IMG/VR virus record: IMGVR_UViG_3300031510_000036
Location: 1 to 24,518 of that record
Reading direction: 5' to 3' (one strand)
Source of the DNA: a virus
DNA: 24,518 nt
Positions 12,154 through 20,813 of this stretch are shown piece after piece. Numbering within the stretch: the first letter of the stretch is position 1; the number at the start of each line of letters is the position of its first letter. The notes under the pieces are model-generated. The model did no database searches. It was given only the letters and a program-made list of their open reading frames with translations, and had not been told where the DNA came from. The position numbers and the translations under genes were made by a program.

Positions 12154-12855
12154 CTATTTCCAGTTGGAAAGCACCCATTCTTGCGATGATTCGTGTGGAT
12201 TAGGTTGGCCATGGAATACACATACCTTGGTATTAGGTCTTTTATCAAAGGTCATCTGCGATTTATCAATTCTTGGATTAACTCTATCGTACCATTTATA
12301 TGAGAAAGACCACTCATCTGGCATTACCTTGATATATGATGTTTTCTTCATAAAATAACTTATTACATTTTGATCACCATGGTTTCTTAACATATTGTTT
12401 TCATCTTCTTTAAATGACTTCCATACGTAATCTGCTGTTTTGTTGTTGAATTTCATTATACTTGAATTGTATACAGTGCTATTAGGATTGAAATCATTAA
12501 TAACACCAAAGGTATCATCATCACCAAATGTTGCTAGTTCATCTATGTTATCTAGTATCACTACATCTAAATCAAAGTATAAACAATTACCTTTTAAGTC
12601 AGCCTCTGGACTGAATAGTGTTAGTTTGTTCCACCACCCATCGTAATTCGTAAAAGGCAGTCTTCTAGTCTGGTAATTTGGTATCTGGTTATTCCTAAAA
12701 TCAAATGTTTCGTGAGCAAAGTTCTGTGAAGGGTGATCGGTGTAAACTATAAAGTTAAATGGTATAGAAAGGTTTCTTTTTACCATATTATATAGTTTAC
12801 TTACATAGTCAGGACTATACTTGTTTCCCCAATATACACAAACTACATTAACCAC
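12154..12855 (-). CDS. GT-A glycosyltransferase (GT8-like)
   Basis: The 233-residue protein has a nucleotide-sugar transferase pattern: an N-terminal strand MVNVVCVYWGNKYSPDYV, a conserved WWNKLTLF (74-81), and the DxD-type metal motif in CLYFDLDVVILDNIDEL (Asp95, Asp97). Acceptor-side blocks follow: VYNSSIMKFN, NHGDQNVISYF and VFHGQPNPHE near the C-terminus, the last with the His typical of GT8-like enzymes. It should move a sugar from a nucleotide donor to an unknown acceptor. The start is GTG 12855, overlapping the SGNH hydrolase stop by one base (TAGTG). It is the last gene of the cassette. Confidence 0.78.
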   Translation of the reverse strand: MVNVVCVYWGNKYSPDYVSKLYNMVKRNLSIPFNFIVYTDHPSQNFAHETFDFRNNQIPNYQTRRLPFTNYDGWWNKLTLFSPEADLKGNCLYFDLDVVILDNIDELATFGDDDTFGVINDFNPNSTVYNSSIMKFNNKTADYVWKSFKEDENNMLRNHGDQNVISYFMKKTSYIKVMPDEWSFSYKWYDRVNPRIDKSQMTFDKRPNTKVCVFHGQPNPHESSQEWVLSNWK

Positions 12856-13622
12856 TATAATATCTTATTTTCATGTAAATGTTTTAAAAATTCAGTTGCT
12901 AATTTTTCGTGACCTTGTTTGTTAGGGTGTACATCTTCATCTGATATTTTATCTTGTTTTTCTAAACAATCCTTTAATGTCCATGATTTTTGATTCCAAT
13001 ATGTGTTACTTATTACATCACCTGGCCAACCTAAAAAATTACTATTCATCAACTCATTGTAACCTGTAGAAACCAGGCATTCTTTCATTTCAGATTCCCA
13101 ATGTTTTTTAATTTCTCTATCATCACTTATTTTATTAAATACATATCCTCTCCATAAAGATATCATTTGAAATTGTACATATGGTAATTTAAGTTGTTTG
13201 CATAAATTTTGATATGCATATTGATATCTTACAGATTTTAAAAGCCAATAGTAAAGATCACCTTTATCATCAAAATTCATATTTGTCCAGCTGTCTTGTT
13301 TTTGTGTACGAGTTACTAATTTTCTTTCTGACCAATCACGTCTATTACCTTGTGACCAGGCAGCTACTACTAAACCTATATCTGGTTTATGATAAGTCAT
13401 TCCTTTTCTAACTGCATATGGTTGAGTTAGGTAATCTGATATATTACTATAAATTTTTTCATTACCTGCACCACTACTTGCTAAGTTTACACAATCCATA
13501 TCTAGTTCTTTTGCAACTAGTTCAGGCCATTTAGGCCATGATGTATCCAAGTCTGGGTGTTGTACTGAAACCATATTAGTATCAGTAAAACTACAACCAC
13601 TAACTAATAGTATCTTTTTCAT
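12855..13622 (-). CDS. SGNH/GDSL-type hydrolase
   Basis: The 255-residue protein shows the SGNH blocks: VSGCSFTD (8-14) with nucleophile Ser11, NLASSGAGNEK (46-56) with the Gly and Asn of blocks II and III, and DEDVHPNKQGHEKL (228-241), where Asp230 and His232 complete the triad. No signal peptide is present (MKKILLVSGCSF is the first strand of the fold), so it acts in the cytoplasm. Lying within a glycosyltransferase cassette, it probably edits acyl groups, such as O-acetyl, on a glycan or precursor. The substrate is inferred only. It overlaps neighbours by 4 and 1 nt. Confidence 0.75.
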   Translation of the reverse strand: MKKILLVSGCSFTDTNMVSVQHPDLDTSWPKWPELVAKELDMDCVNLASSGAGNEKIYSNISDYLTQPYAVRKGMTYHKPDIGLVVAAWSQGNRRDWSERKLVTRTQKQDSWTNMNFDDKGDLYYWLLKSVRYQYAYQNLCKQLKLPYVQFQMISLWRGYVFNKISDDREIKKHWESEMKECLVSTGYNELMNSNFLGWPGDVISNTYWNQKSWTLKDCLEKQDKISDEDVHPNKQGHEKLATEFLKHLHENKIL

Positions 13623-14452
13623 ATTACAAATATTTTATCTGATTGTTTACTCATTACTTTGTATGCTGTACCATCTGCCATTTCTTTTATAGTAAACTGA
13701 TTGTTTGCTAATAGTTTTAACCACTCATTTACATTATCATCTGTAGGTCTTAATGGGTCATTTATAAACTGTATAAATCTTGTTGAAACTGGCCATGCAA
13801 CATTTCTACCATCTGTAACTACAGGTACACCGTTCATTACTGCGTCTACAGCCGATAAACTCATATTGGTTACTAGACAGTGACAATCATCTAGATCGTC
13901 TTTTATGTCTCTGTTCCACCATTCATTTCTAGGTCTAGGTTTAAGTCTAACTCTTATCTCTCTTGTAGTATATTTTTCTATCTCTTTTGTTATAGATTCT
14001 ATCCACTCTCCTTGAGTTGTGCCATTGTGTTTGTATGTTACTGTTTCGGAAGAAGGACATACAAGTATATGATCTCCTTCTCCTTGTTTCCAACCATCAA
14101 AGGTTGCATTGATACCTTTACTGTCTAAATCTTTTAATCTCTCTGCACCACCTCTTTTTGATCCTGTTAACGTGTGTATATTTCCTTTTACAATTCTAAA
14201 GTAAGTCTTATCTACATCATGTATTTTAGGTATAGGATACCTTGTAATTTGTTCAGTTAAATAACCAACATCAACATAATACCAATCTATGTTATTCTTT
14301 TCTAGTTCTATGATCTTTTGTACATTTGATTCTCCTAATCCCCAGAAAAAATGTGTATCGTATATACTTTCTTGTTTCCAACCTTTTTCAATAGCAGGCC
14401 AAATCTCATGGGATAGACAATCTACCTTTTGCATTTTGTGTGTATAAATCAT
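13619..14452 (-). CDS. GT-B/capsule-synthesis-like glycosyltransferase
   Basis: The 277-residue protein has a C-terminal half with the pattern of GT-B or capsule polysaccharide proteins: a strand HILVCPSSETVTY, REIRVRLKPRPRNEWW, then LDDCHCLVTNMSLSAVDAVMNGVPVVTDGRNVAWPVS (about 187-223), in which Ser-Ala-Val and Gly-Val-Pro-Val form the nucleotide-sugar-binding turn. The order of motifs is shared with the neighbouring 301-aa protein, which looks like a diverged duplicate. Donor and acceptor are unknown. The start overlaps the upstream stop by ATGA. Confidence 0.6.
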   Translation of the reverse strand: MIYTHKMQKVDCLSHEIWPAIEKGWKQESIYDTHFFWGLGESNVQKIIELEKNNIDWYYVDVGYLTEQITRYPIPKIHDVDKTYFRIVKGNIHTLTGSKRGGAERLKDLDSKGINATFDGWKQGEGDHILVCPSSETVTYKHNGTTQGEWIESITKEIEKYTTREIRVRLKPRPRNEWWNRDIKDDLDDCHCLVTNMSLSAVDAVMNGVPVVTDGRNVAWPVSTRFIQFINDPLRPTDDNVNEWLKLLANNQFTIKEMADGTAYKVMSKQSDKIFVI

Positions 14453-15354
14453 AATAATCTTTTGTGTACCTCACCTGTATTTATCTCACCCATTTTCCAT
14501 TGTGTATATGCCGTATCGTATAACCATTGAGTTCTATCGTGTGTAGGCATTGTTGTTTCTTCTAAAACATTTAGTTTATGAGAAGATACTGGCCAAGCAT
14601 GTGATGTTTTTGATAATGTAATAGTAGGAACACCCTCACATACTGTTTCTACCAAACTATTACTTGAATATGAAATGGCTACTCTAGCATGATCTAGGTC
14701 CTTATATAAGTCTTTACTACTAGATTTATTAAATGTTTGACCAACATTTTTACTAAAAAGAATTGTGTTTCTTACAGGTAGTTTTAATAGTGTTCTTAAA
14801 TACTTTAAAGGAAATCTAGGGTGTACTCTAATCATAATATCTTCAGCACTATACTTTGATATTTCCATAATAGTATGTCTTATCCATTTTTCATAGTCAT
14901 TATCATATTTACAAAGGTCATTTAAACTAGTATCTTTCGGATTTTGTAATAGTAATAAAATATAATCACCATTTTTCTTCCAAGGTTTTATTTCTATATT
15001 TTGTTCTCTTTGTATTTGTAACCATCTATCTGAAGGACAGTTCTTATTATTAAAATAACCTTTATTGTAAGTATAACATTCTTTACCAACTCTATAGTAA
15101 TAATCTGGTTTTTGTATATCTAAATTTTGTCTAAAGGTTGCTTGTTCTACAACTAGTATAGGTTTTGATTGAGCCGATATCCATTTGTATTTGTCGGCAT
15201 TAACAGTTTTTATATTACCTTTAATGTTTGTTTGAATATATGCGTCTGCTTTATGATTATCTTTATCTGACCATTCTATTAATTTAAAATCTTCATGTGT
15301 AGGAAAAACATAATGATTGTTTTTGTTAAAAGGTCCTTTGATACCTATGATCAT
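14449..15354 (-). CDS. GT-B/capsule-synthesis-like glycosyltransferase, paralogue of its neighbour
   Basis: The 301-residue protein has motifs in the same order as the 277-aa neighbour: YILLLLQNPKD, DIMIRVHPRFPLKYL, and LDHARVAISYSSNSLVETVCEGVPTITLSKTSHAWPVSSHKLN in the last third. The central Ser-x-x-Val-Glu ... Gly-Val-Pro ... Ala-Trp-Pro-Val-Ser is nearly the same in both. The N-terminal part is less alike, consistent with a different acceptor. No membrane segment or signal is visible. It overlaps both neighbours by 4 nt. Confidence 0.6.
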   Translation of the reverse strand: MIIGIKGPFNKNNHYVFPTHEDFKLIEWSDKDNHKADAYIQTNIKGNIKTVNADKYKWISAQSKPILVVEQATFRQNLDIQKPDYYYRVGKECYTYNKGYFNNKNCPSDRWLQIQREQNIEIKPWKKNGDYILLLLQNPKDTSLNDLCKYDNDYEKWIRHTIMEISKYSAEDIMIRVHPRFPLKYLRTLLKLPVRNTILFSKNVGQTFNKSSSKDLYKDLDHARVAISYSSNSLVETVCEGVPTITLSKTSHAWPVSSHKLNVLEETTMPTHDRTQWLYDTAYTQWKMGEINTGEVHKRLL

Positions 15355-16019
15355 AAGTTTACCTCTGTTGTTTCTTTATATAACTTATGCCATTCGTCTG
15401 CATAATCTTGATCTTTAAACTCTTTATACCAAGGACCACCTAATGTCCAATGTACGTTCTTTGCTGTTTCATTATAACCATACTCACCTACTAACCAATT
15501 CCACTCTAATGGTAGTTGACCTATCATATAGTCTCTTTCTAACCATTTAAACTGATGGAGATCAAGACCACTTGCTGTGTTAACATATTCGGGTGTTAGT
15601 TTTGTACATTGTGAGTTGTTGAAAAGCATTACACTAGACCAATTCTTTTTAGGAAATTGCTGGTTTTTTGCACCTCTAAATTTTATATCTTGTTTAGGTT
15701 TATAATTATGTTGACTACACATAACAGAATATTTAAACGTAGCCTGATTATATAACTCTGCAATATCTGATCGTAACATCATATCACAATCCATAAAGAT
15801 AGACCACCCTCTATAGTTTGATAGATAAGGTACTAGAAATCTACTAAATGCAAAGTCTGTTGATTGATTAGATTGTTTTTCTCTTGTGAATTGTGGTAAA
15901 TTATTTAAACTTAATGGTGTTATGGTTACAGGTACACTAGAGTGTTTTCTAATACTTTCAGATAGTGTGTGATAAGCAATTTTCTCTCCCTCATCGTACC
16001 CTATAAAGATATTAATCAT
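15351..16019 (-). CDS. GT-A glycosyltransferase
   Basis: The 222-residue protein begins MINIFIGYDEGEKIAYHTLSE, a typical start for GT8-like enzymes, and has DFAFSRFLVPYL (55-66) followed by the DxD motif in WSIFMDCDMMLRSDI (Asp77, Asp79). Later blocks are KKNWSSVMLFNNSQC and VHWTLGGPWYKEF, the last containing the His-Trp-x-x-x-Gly acceptor or diphosphate-binding motif. It is predicted to use a nucleotide sugar with a divalent metal. It overlaps its neighbours by 4 nt on both sides. Confidence 0.78.
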   Translation of the reverse strand: MINIFIGYDEGEKIAYHTLSESIRKHSSVPVTITPLSLNNLPQFTREKQSNQSTDFAFSRFLVPYLSNYRGWSIFMDCDMMLRSDIAELYNQATFKYSVMCSQHNYKPKQDIKFRGAKNQQFPKKNWSSVMLFNNSQCTKLTPEYVNTASGLDLHQFKWLERDYMIGQLPLEWNWLVGEYGYNETAKNVHWTLGGPWYKEFKDQDYADEWHKLYKETTEVNL

Positions 16020-16684
16020 AGACTACTTTCTTTACTTTTACCTGTTTTTTTTCTGGCACCTTTTGTGTGATCGTAAACTCTACCTAATATAGACCTGGCT
16101 TGTACATGACCTACTCTGCCATCACCTATACTATGATTTAAAACACCATACTTTTCTTCTAAATTTTTCCTAACTACATCAAATATCCATGAGTCGTGTT
16201 GTTGTTCTTCTTTAAATAGTAATTCTTCATCATACATCTTTCTCATATCATAAGCAAATTGTTTTATAAATGGGTGTTTCATATTAAAGAAAATGAAACC
16301 ACATTCGCTGTATTCAGTTGGTCTACCAAGATAGGATATCATGTGGCCTTCTTTGTATATGTTCTTTTCAATCCATTTAGCATCAATCTTTTTATAGAAT
16401 ACACTGTCTGCGTCTATAAAGATAATACCGTCATAACCTTTAGTTGTTAAGATTGATTGTGTGTATGCATATACTTTGTAAGAAAAACGTACTGCGTCTT
16501 TTCTATAGTCTAATGGAATATCTACTTTGTTTCTATCTACAAATTTTTTAAAAGAAGGTATATCATATAGGTCTTCATCATCAAATATTTCTAGATCAAA
16601 TGGCCAATTATATGTCTTTTGAAATCTATGAGCATACTCTTTAAATAACTTATCGTTCCATGTACTAATTACTTTGATTTTCAT
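16016..16684 (-). CDS. GT-A-like glycosyltransferase
   Basis: I take ATG 16684 as start because AAAGG lies 7 nt upstream; the frame could open at TTG 16690. The product is 222 residues. YDGIIFIDADSVFYKKID holds the DxD motif (Asp-Ala-Asp at about 91-93), SECGFIFFNMKHPFI and QQHDSWIFDVV follow as in GT-A enzymes. The extreme C-terminus is basic (GARKKTGKSKESSL). It is the first of the six glycan genes and begins within the end of the RuvC-like gene, so the glycan cassette is read through from the replication operon. Confidence 0.7.
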   Translation of the reverse strand: MKIKVISTWNDKLFKEYAHRFQKTYNWPFDLEIFDDEDLYDIPSFKKFVDRNKVDIPLDYRKDAVRFSYKVYAYTQSILTTKGYDGIIFIDADSVFYKKIDAKWIEKNIYKEGHMISYLGRPTEYSECGFIFFNMKHPFIKQFAYDMRKMYDEELLFKEEQQHDSWIFDVVRKNLEEKYGVLNHSIGDGRVGHVQARSILGRVYDHTKGARKKTGKSKESSL

Positions 16685-17240
16685 AACCAACCTTTGCTAT
16701 ATAATATGCGTCCACAATATCTGTTACAGGATTATTTAATTTTTGTTGATCAAAGTCTTTCATTAAATCTACTTTCGTTTCTTTTTTGAGAGTTTGATAC
16801 ATAAGTTCTTTGTCTGCATTACCTTTGCCTGAAGCATACTTCTTAACGACACTAGGCACAACTGTATCATATTCAATGTTGTGTAACAAAGATAATCTAT
16901 ATTTAAGAATACCACAATTCTCGGCAATCTGAAAGACAGCCTGGCCTTTAGACCCGTAAGAGTATCCTTCAATGAAAATTTTATGATTGATTGTTTTAGA
17001 AAGTATATTGCAAACCCAATCTGAAATGTTAGCAAATCTATGGATTGGACTAGTGTATTCTTGTATTTCATCACCTATTATATTATGCCTCATCTTGCCA
17101 ATGTATTTCTTCTTATTTGTTAAGAAGTAAAATTGACATTTGTTAAAATCAAAAGTATTTTCTTTGTCTACCACACATATGGCAGGACTATTTAAACTGT
17201 AATCAATCCCAATTATCGAATCTGCTTTCTGTATCTTCAT
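16665..17240 (-). CDS. RuvC-like Holliday-junction resolvase / RNase H-fold nuclease
   Basis: The 191-residue protein carries RNase H-fold acidic residues in order: Asp13 in SIIGIDYSLNSPA, Glu91 in KIFIEGYSYGSKG, and Asp174/Asp177 in VTDIVDAYYIAK. A basic KYASGKGNADKELM loop (about 135-147) matches RuvC-type resolvases. It should cut branched DNA such as Holliday junctions during replication, recombination or packaging; T4 uses the unrelated gp49 for this, while marine relatives often encode a RuvC-like enzyme. It overlaps the zinc-ribbon gene by 38 nt and the first glycosyltransferase gene by 20 nt. Confidence 0.8.
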   Translation of the reverse strand: MKIQKADSIIGIDYSLNSPAICVVDKENTFDFNKCQFYFLTNKKKYIGKMRHNIIGDEIQEYTSPIHRFANISDWVCNILSKTINHKIFIEGYSYGSKGQAVFQIAENCGILKYRLSLLHNIEYDTVVPSVVKKYASGKGNADKELMYQTLKKETKVDLMKDFDQQKLNNPVTDIVDAYYIAKVGYENQSN

Positions 17241-17379
17241 AATCTGTCAAGTCTTCCGTTTCATGTCCACAAAATGGACAGGTGATTGGTTTAAGGTCCT
17301 GTATATGTAGGTCCCATTCAACGATATATTTAGTATCACAGTTAGCACACTGATTTTTTTGTTTTATTAATTGAGCCAT
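17203..17379 (-). CDS. Small zinc-ribbon protein (58 aa)
   Basis: A 58-codon frame uses ATG 17379, which overlaps the nrdB stop codon (TAATG). It encodes two zinc-binding pairs: C11-A-N-C14 and C34-P-F-C37, separated by a short beta segment (KYIVEWDLHIQDLKPIT), then an acidic tail (HETEDLTDYEDTESRFDNWD). This is a classic zinc ribbon, suited to binding DNA, RNA or a protein partner. Its place between nrdB and the RuvC-like gene is suggestive of a replication or transcription accessory; no family name is assigned. It is below the usual length cutoff for gene finding and easily missed. Confidence 0.72.
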   Translation of the reverse strand: MAQLIKQKNQCANCDTKYIVEWDLHIQDLKPITCPFCGHETEDLTDYEDTESRFDNWD

Positions 17380-18482
17380 TATAGTTTGAATTTCTTAAAT
17401 TGATTTTTGGTAACGTCTTGTTTTATTCCACCCACTACATAAGATTCAATTTCAGTTTCTTGTGGTGCATTTTGAGCCGATCTACTATTCAACCAGTGTT
17501 CAACCCATGGTAATGGATTATTCTTTGTTTCATACATAGGTTTTAAACCAATTGCTTTCATTCTTCTATTAGCTGTGTACTCTACAAACATATGTAATAA
17601 CTTTTCAGATAATCCGATCATAGAACCTTTACTAAACAGATAAGTTGCCCAACGTTTCTCCTCTTGTACTGCTTCATCATACATCTTATAAACTTCTTTT
17701 TCATTTTCTTTGATTACTTTTAACATATCTTTATCGTTTTCGTAATCTTTCCAATTATTAATAATTCTTTGAGACATCGCCAAGTGTTGACTCTCGTCTC
17801 TTGCTATAAAGGATATAATCTTAGCAGAACCTTCTAGTTTTTTCAATTCACCAAAAGCAAATGAACAAGCAAACGATACATAGAATCTTAAACCCTCTAG
17901 TATGTTAACTGATATCATTGCAAGATATAGTTTTTTCTTTAAGTCCATCATATCAACTTTATCTGGTGTTAGTGTCCATTGATAACCTGATTTGATTAAC
18001 TCATCGTAAGTTTTAGTGACCGAGGCTGCTCGTTTTTCAATCTTCTCGTCTTCTAAAATCATGTCAAATACTTCACTTGGATTGTGATATAAATTTTTGA
18101 TTATGTATGTGTAACTTCTACTGTGAATTGTTTCCATAAAGTCCCATACTATTATGGCACCCTCTAATTCTGGAAGTGATACGAAAGGTAAAAATGCCAA
18201 ACATGGACCTCTACCTTGTACACTATCTAATAGTGTTTGGTATTTTAGATTACTAGTGAAGATAAACTTTTGGCCTTCGGATAAATCCAAATAGTCGTTT
18301 CTATCTTTCTGTAAAGATATTTCTTCAGGTCTCCAAAAATAACCAAGTTGTTGTTGAGTAAGTTTATCAAAGATAGGATATTTAAAAGTATCATACCTTT
18401 GTACAGATAGGTCAGGTCCAAAAAACATTAACTGTTTAGTCGTGTCTATACCTTTTGTTTTGTTAAATACTGATTTACTCAT
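17379..18482 (-). CDS. nrdB: Class Ia ribonucleotide reductase, beta subunit
   Basis: The 367-residue protein is a full-length R2 subunit. Di-iron ligands are visible: Asp86 (LLDSVQGR), Glu117 and His120 (METIHSRSY), Glu196 (NILEGLRFY), Glu230 and His233 (ARDESQHL). The radical Tyr is Tyr124 in SRSY, so this is a normal tyrosyl-radical enzyme. With NrdA it reduces ribonucleoside diphosphates to deoxy forms in the cytoplasm, for phage DNA synthesis; the glutaredoxin at 6895-7155 is a plausible electron donor. It lies 18 nt after nrdA and overlaps the zinc-ribbon start. Confidence 0.95.
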   Translation of the reverse strand: MSKSVFNKTKGIDTTKQLMFFGPDLSVQRYDTFKYPIFDKLTQQQLGYFWRPEEISLQKDRNDYLDLSEGQKFIFTSNLKYQTLLDSVQGRGPCLAFLPFVSLPELEGAIIVWDFMETIHSRSYTYIIKNLYHNPSEVFDMILEDEKIEKRAASVTKTYDELIKSGYQWTLTPDKVDMMDLKKKLYLAMISVNILEGLRFYVSFACSFAFGELKKLEGSAKIISFIARDESQHLAMSQRIINNWKDYENDKDMLKVIKENEKEVYKMYDEAVQEEKRWATYLFSKGSMIGLSEKLLHMFVEYTANRRMKAIGLKPMYETKNNPLPWVEHWLNSRSAQNAPQETEIESYVVGGIKQDVTKNQFKKFKL

Positions 18483-18500
18483 ATGTTCTTATTTATTGTT

Positions 18501-20813
18501 TTATATTGTGCAACTATCACAATCCTCTTCAATTTGTTCTTTAGGAGGATCTTCAGGTGTTATTGGTGTATCGTAATCTATAGAGTGTTTAGGCTCTTCA
18601 ATGTCTTTCTTACTGTCATAAGTGTTTTGATAGTAAGATGTTTTCCAACCTAATCTATAAGTTGTTAGTAAGTCTTGTGCCATAACCGATATAGGTACTT
18701 GATTATCTTCATAGTTATCTGGATTATAAGACCAGTTACCTGATATAGCTTGATCAAAGTACTTTTGCATTACGGCTACTACATTTATATATCCCTCATT
18801 ACTAGGCATATCCCATAATAAAGTATAATAATTTTTTAATTTGTTATATTCTGGTACTATCTGTTTTAATGTGCCTTTCTTACTTTTCTTAACTGATAAG
18901 TGGTCTCTAGGTGGTTCAATGCCATTTGTAGCATTTGATACCACACTAGAAGACTCGGAAGGCATTTGGGCCGATAGAGTACTATGTCTTAGCCCAAATT
19001 CTTTAATATCTTTTCTTAATTGTTCCCATTTCATAGATAACTTACGAGTTACGATCTCATCTACTTCTTTTTTGTAAGTATCTATTGGTAATATACCATC
19101 TGCATATTTTGTTCTATGAAATAGATCACACTGACCTTTTTCTTTTGCAAGTGTATTTGATGACTTTAACAGATAGTATTGAAACGCTTCTGATAATTTA
19201 TCTACTTCTTTCCAGGCACCTTTTTCATTGTATTTAAACCCTGCTTTTGCTAAAAAGTGTGCGAGACCAATATAACCAATACCTAATGATCTTCTTCCTT
19301 TAGTTGATACTTCGGCGGCCTTAACAGGATATTGTTGATGGTCTATAATTTCTTCTAATGATCTTACTGCAAGGTCGCATAGTTCTTCCAGTTCATCCAG
19401 TTGATTGAGTTTACCAACATTAATTGCTGATAGAATACATAGAGCAATCTCTCCTTGACCATCTATATGCTGTATAGGAGTGGTAGGGAGTGTGATCTCT
19501 TGACATAGGTTACTCATAGTGATAGTATCTTTAAAACTGGAGTGTGTATTACAATGATCAATATTCATTATGTAAATACGACCTGTTTCTGCTCTTTCTT
19601 TTAATATGTCTGTAAATAGTGTTTGAGCGCTTACTTTTTGTTTCTTAATAGAAGTTTTTCTTTCTGCTCTTTCATATAGTTCATCAAATGCTGGTGTTCC
19701 CCAAGCTTCATATAATTCAGGTACATCATGTGGAGAGAATAGAGTTATTTCTTCTTCATTAATAAATCTTTCATAGAATAATTTAGAAAGTTGAATAGAG
19801 TAATCTAATTTTCTAACTCTGTTATCTTCACTACCTTTGTTGTTCTTTAAAACAATAATGTCTTCTATTTCTTGGTGCCAAATTGGGAAGTGTACAGTTG
19901 CTGAACCGCCTCTAACTCCGTTTTGAGTACAACACTTAACCGTTGCTTCAAATTTTTTGAGAAAAGGAATAACACCTGTGTGTTGGACTTCACCTCCTCT
20001 GATTCTTGCATTGATTCCACGTATTCTTCCTGCATTGATTCCAATGCCGGCTCTTTGTGCAACGTAAGAGCCAATAGCCATGTCGCTGCTGAAAATACTA
20101 CCAAGAGTGTCGTCACTATCAACAAGTACGCAACTAGCATACTGCTTAATAGGAGTACGGACACCAGCCATAACAGGTGTAGGTATATTAATTTTAAAAT
20201 TGGATATCGAATCATAATACTTCTTGACATAGGTCATTCTCCTTGATTTTGGATAATTTTGAAACAGTGTAGCAGAAATCATCATGTACATAAATTGTGG
20301 AGTTTCATAAATTTCTCCGTTTGATCTATCTTGTACTAGATACTTGTCTATAACTTGTCTTAAACCGGCATATGTAAAGTTGTTATCTCTTTCATGTGTT
20401 ATCCAGTTTTGCATTCTACTAAAATCTTTTCTCTCATATTTTTTCATTATATCAGGATCATAAACACCTCTTTTAACACACTTCTCTACGTGGTCAATCA
20501 TACTAGGGTGATCCCATAATCTGCCAATAACTTGTTTTCTTAAACTAAACAATAACAATCTAGCAGCTACATATTGATAATTTGGATTGTCTAGTGATAT
20601 TAAATCTGAAGCAGACTTAATTAAAATTTGTTGTATGTCATCTGTTGACATGCCATCATAAAATTGTAAACCACTATTCATTTCAACTTGTGACGCTGAT
20701 ACACCTTTTATATCTTCGCAAGCAAACTCAACCATTTCATGTATTTTTTCAATGCTAAGTAGTTCTAATCCACGACCACCTCTTTTTTTAACGTTTAATA
20801 TTTCTGATGTCAT
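18501..20813 (-). CDS. nrdA: Class Ia ribonucleotide reductase, alpha subunit
   Basis: The 770-residue protein is a full-length R1 subunit. An ATP-cone regulatory domain is at about 5-95 (RGGRGLELLSIEKIHEMVEF; ISLDNPNYQYVAARLLLFSL). Catalytic residues: Cys228 (QYASCVLVD), Asn435-x-Cys437-x-Glu439 (SNLCQEITLP) and Cys459 (ALCILSAIN). The radical-transfer tyrosines are 727-728 (SYYQNTYD), and the C-terminal shuttle pair is Cys765/Cys768 (DCDSCTI). All essential residues are intact. Its first 4 nt overlap the primase stop (ATGA), and a consensus promoter inside primase stands about 64 nt upstream of the start, so nrdAB can be expressed apart from primase. Confidence 0.96.
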   Translation of the reverse strand: MTSEILNVKKRGGRGLELLSIEKIHEMVEFACEDIKGVSASQVEMNSGLQFYDGMSTDDIQQILIKSASDLISLDNPNYQYVAARLLLFSLRKQVIGRLWDHPSMIDHVEKCVKRGVYDPDIMKKYERKDFSRMQNWITHERDNNFTYAGLRQVIDKYLVQDRSNGEIYETPQFMYMMISATLFQNYPKSRRMTYVKKYYDSISNFKINIPTPVMAGVRTPIKQYASCVLVDSDDTLGSIFSSDMAIGSYVAQRAGIGINAGRIRGINARIRGGEVQHTGVIPFLKKFEATVKCCTQNGVRGGSATVHFPIWHQEIEDIIVLKNNKGSEDNRVRKLDYSIQLSKLFYERFINEEEITLFSPHDVPELYEAWGTPAFDELYERAERKTSIKKQKVSAQTLFTDILKERAETGRIYIMNIDHCNTHSSFKDTITMSNLCQEITLPTTPIQHIDGQGEIALCILSAINVGKLNQLDELEELCDLAVRSLEEIIDHQQYPVKAAEVSTKGRRSLGIGYIGLAHFLAKAGFKYNEKGAWKEVDKLSEAFQYYLLKSSNTLAKEKGQCDLFHRTKYADGILPIDTYKKEVDEIVTRKLSMKWEQLRKDIKEFGLRHSTLSAQMPSESSSVVSNATNGIEPPRDHLSVKKSKKGTLKQIVPEYNKLKNYYTLLWDMPSNEGYINVVAVMQKYFDQAISGNWSYNPDNYEDNQVPISVMAQDLLTTYRLGWKTSYYQNTYDSKKDIEEPKHSIDYDTPITPEDPPKEQIEEDCDSCTI

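Noticed and set aside
19865-20230. 121-codon minus-strand frame within nrdA
   Set aside because: It is a shadow of nrdA in another frame, with no motif and a hydrophobic, codon-biased composition typical of frame-shifted reading.
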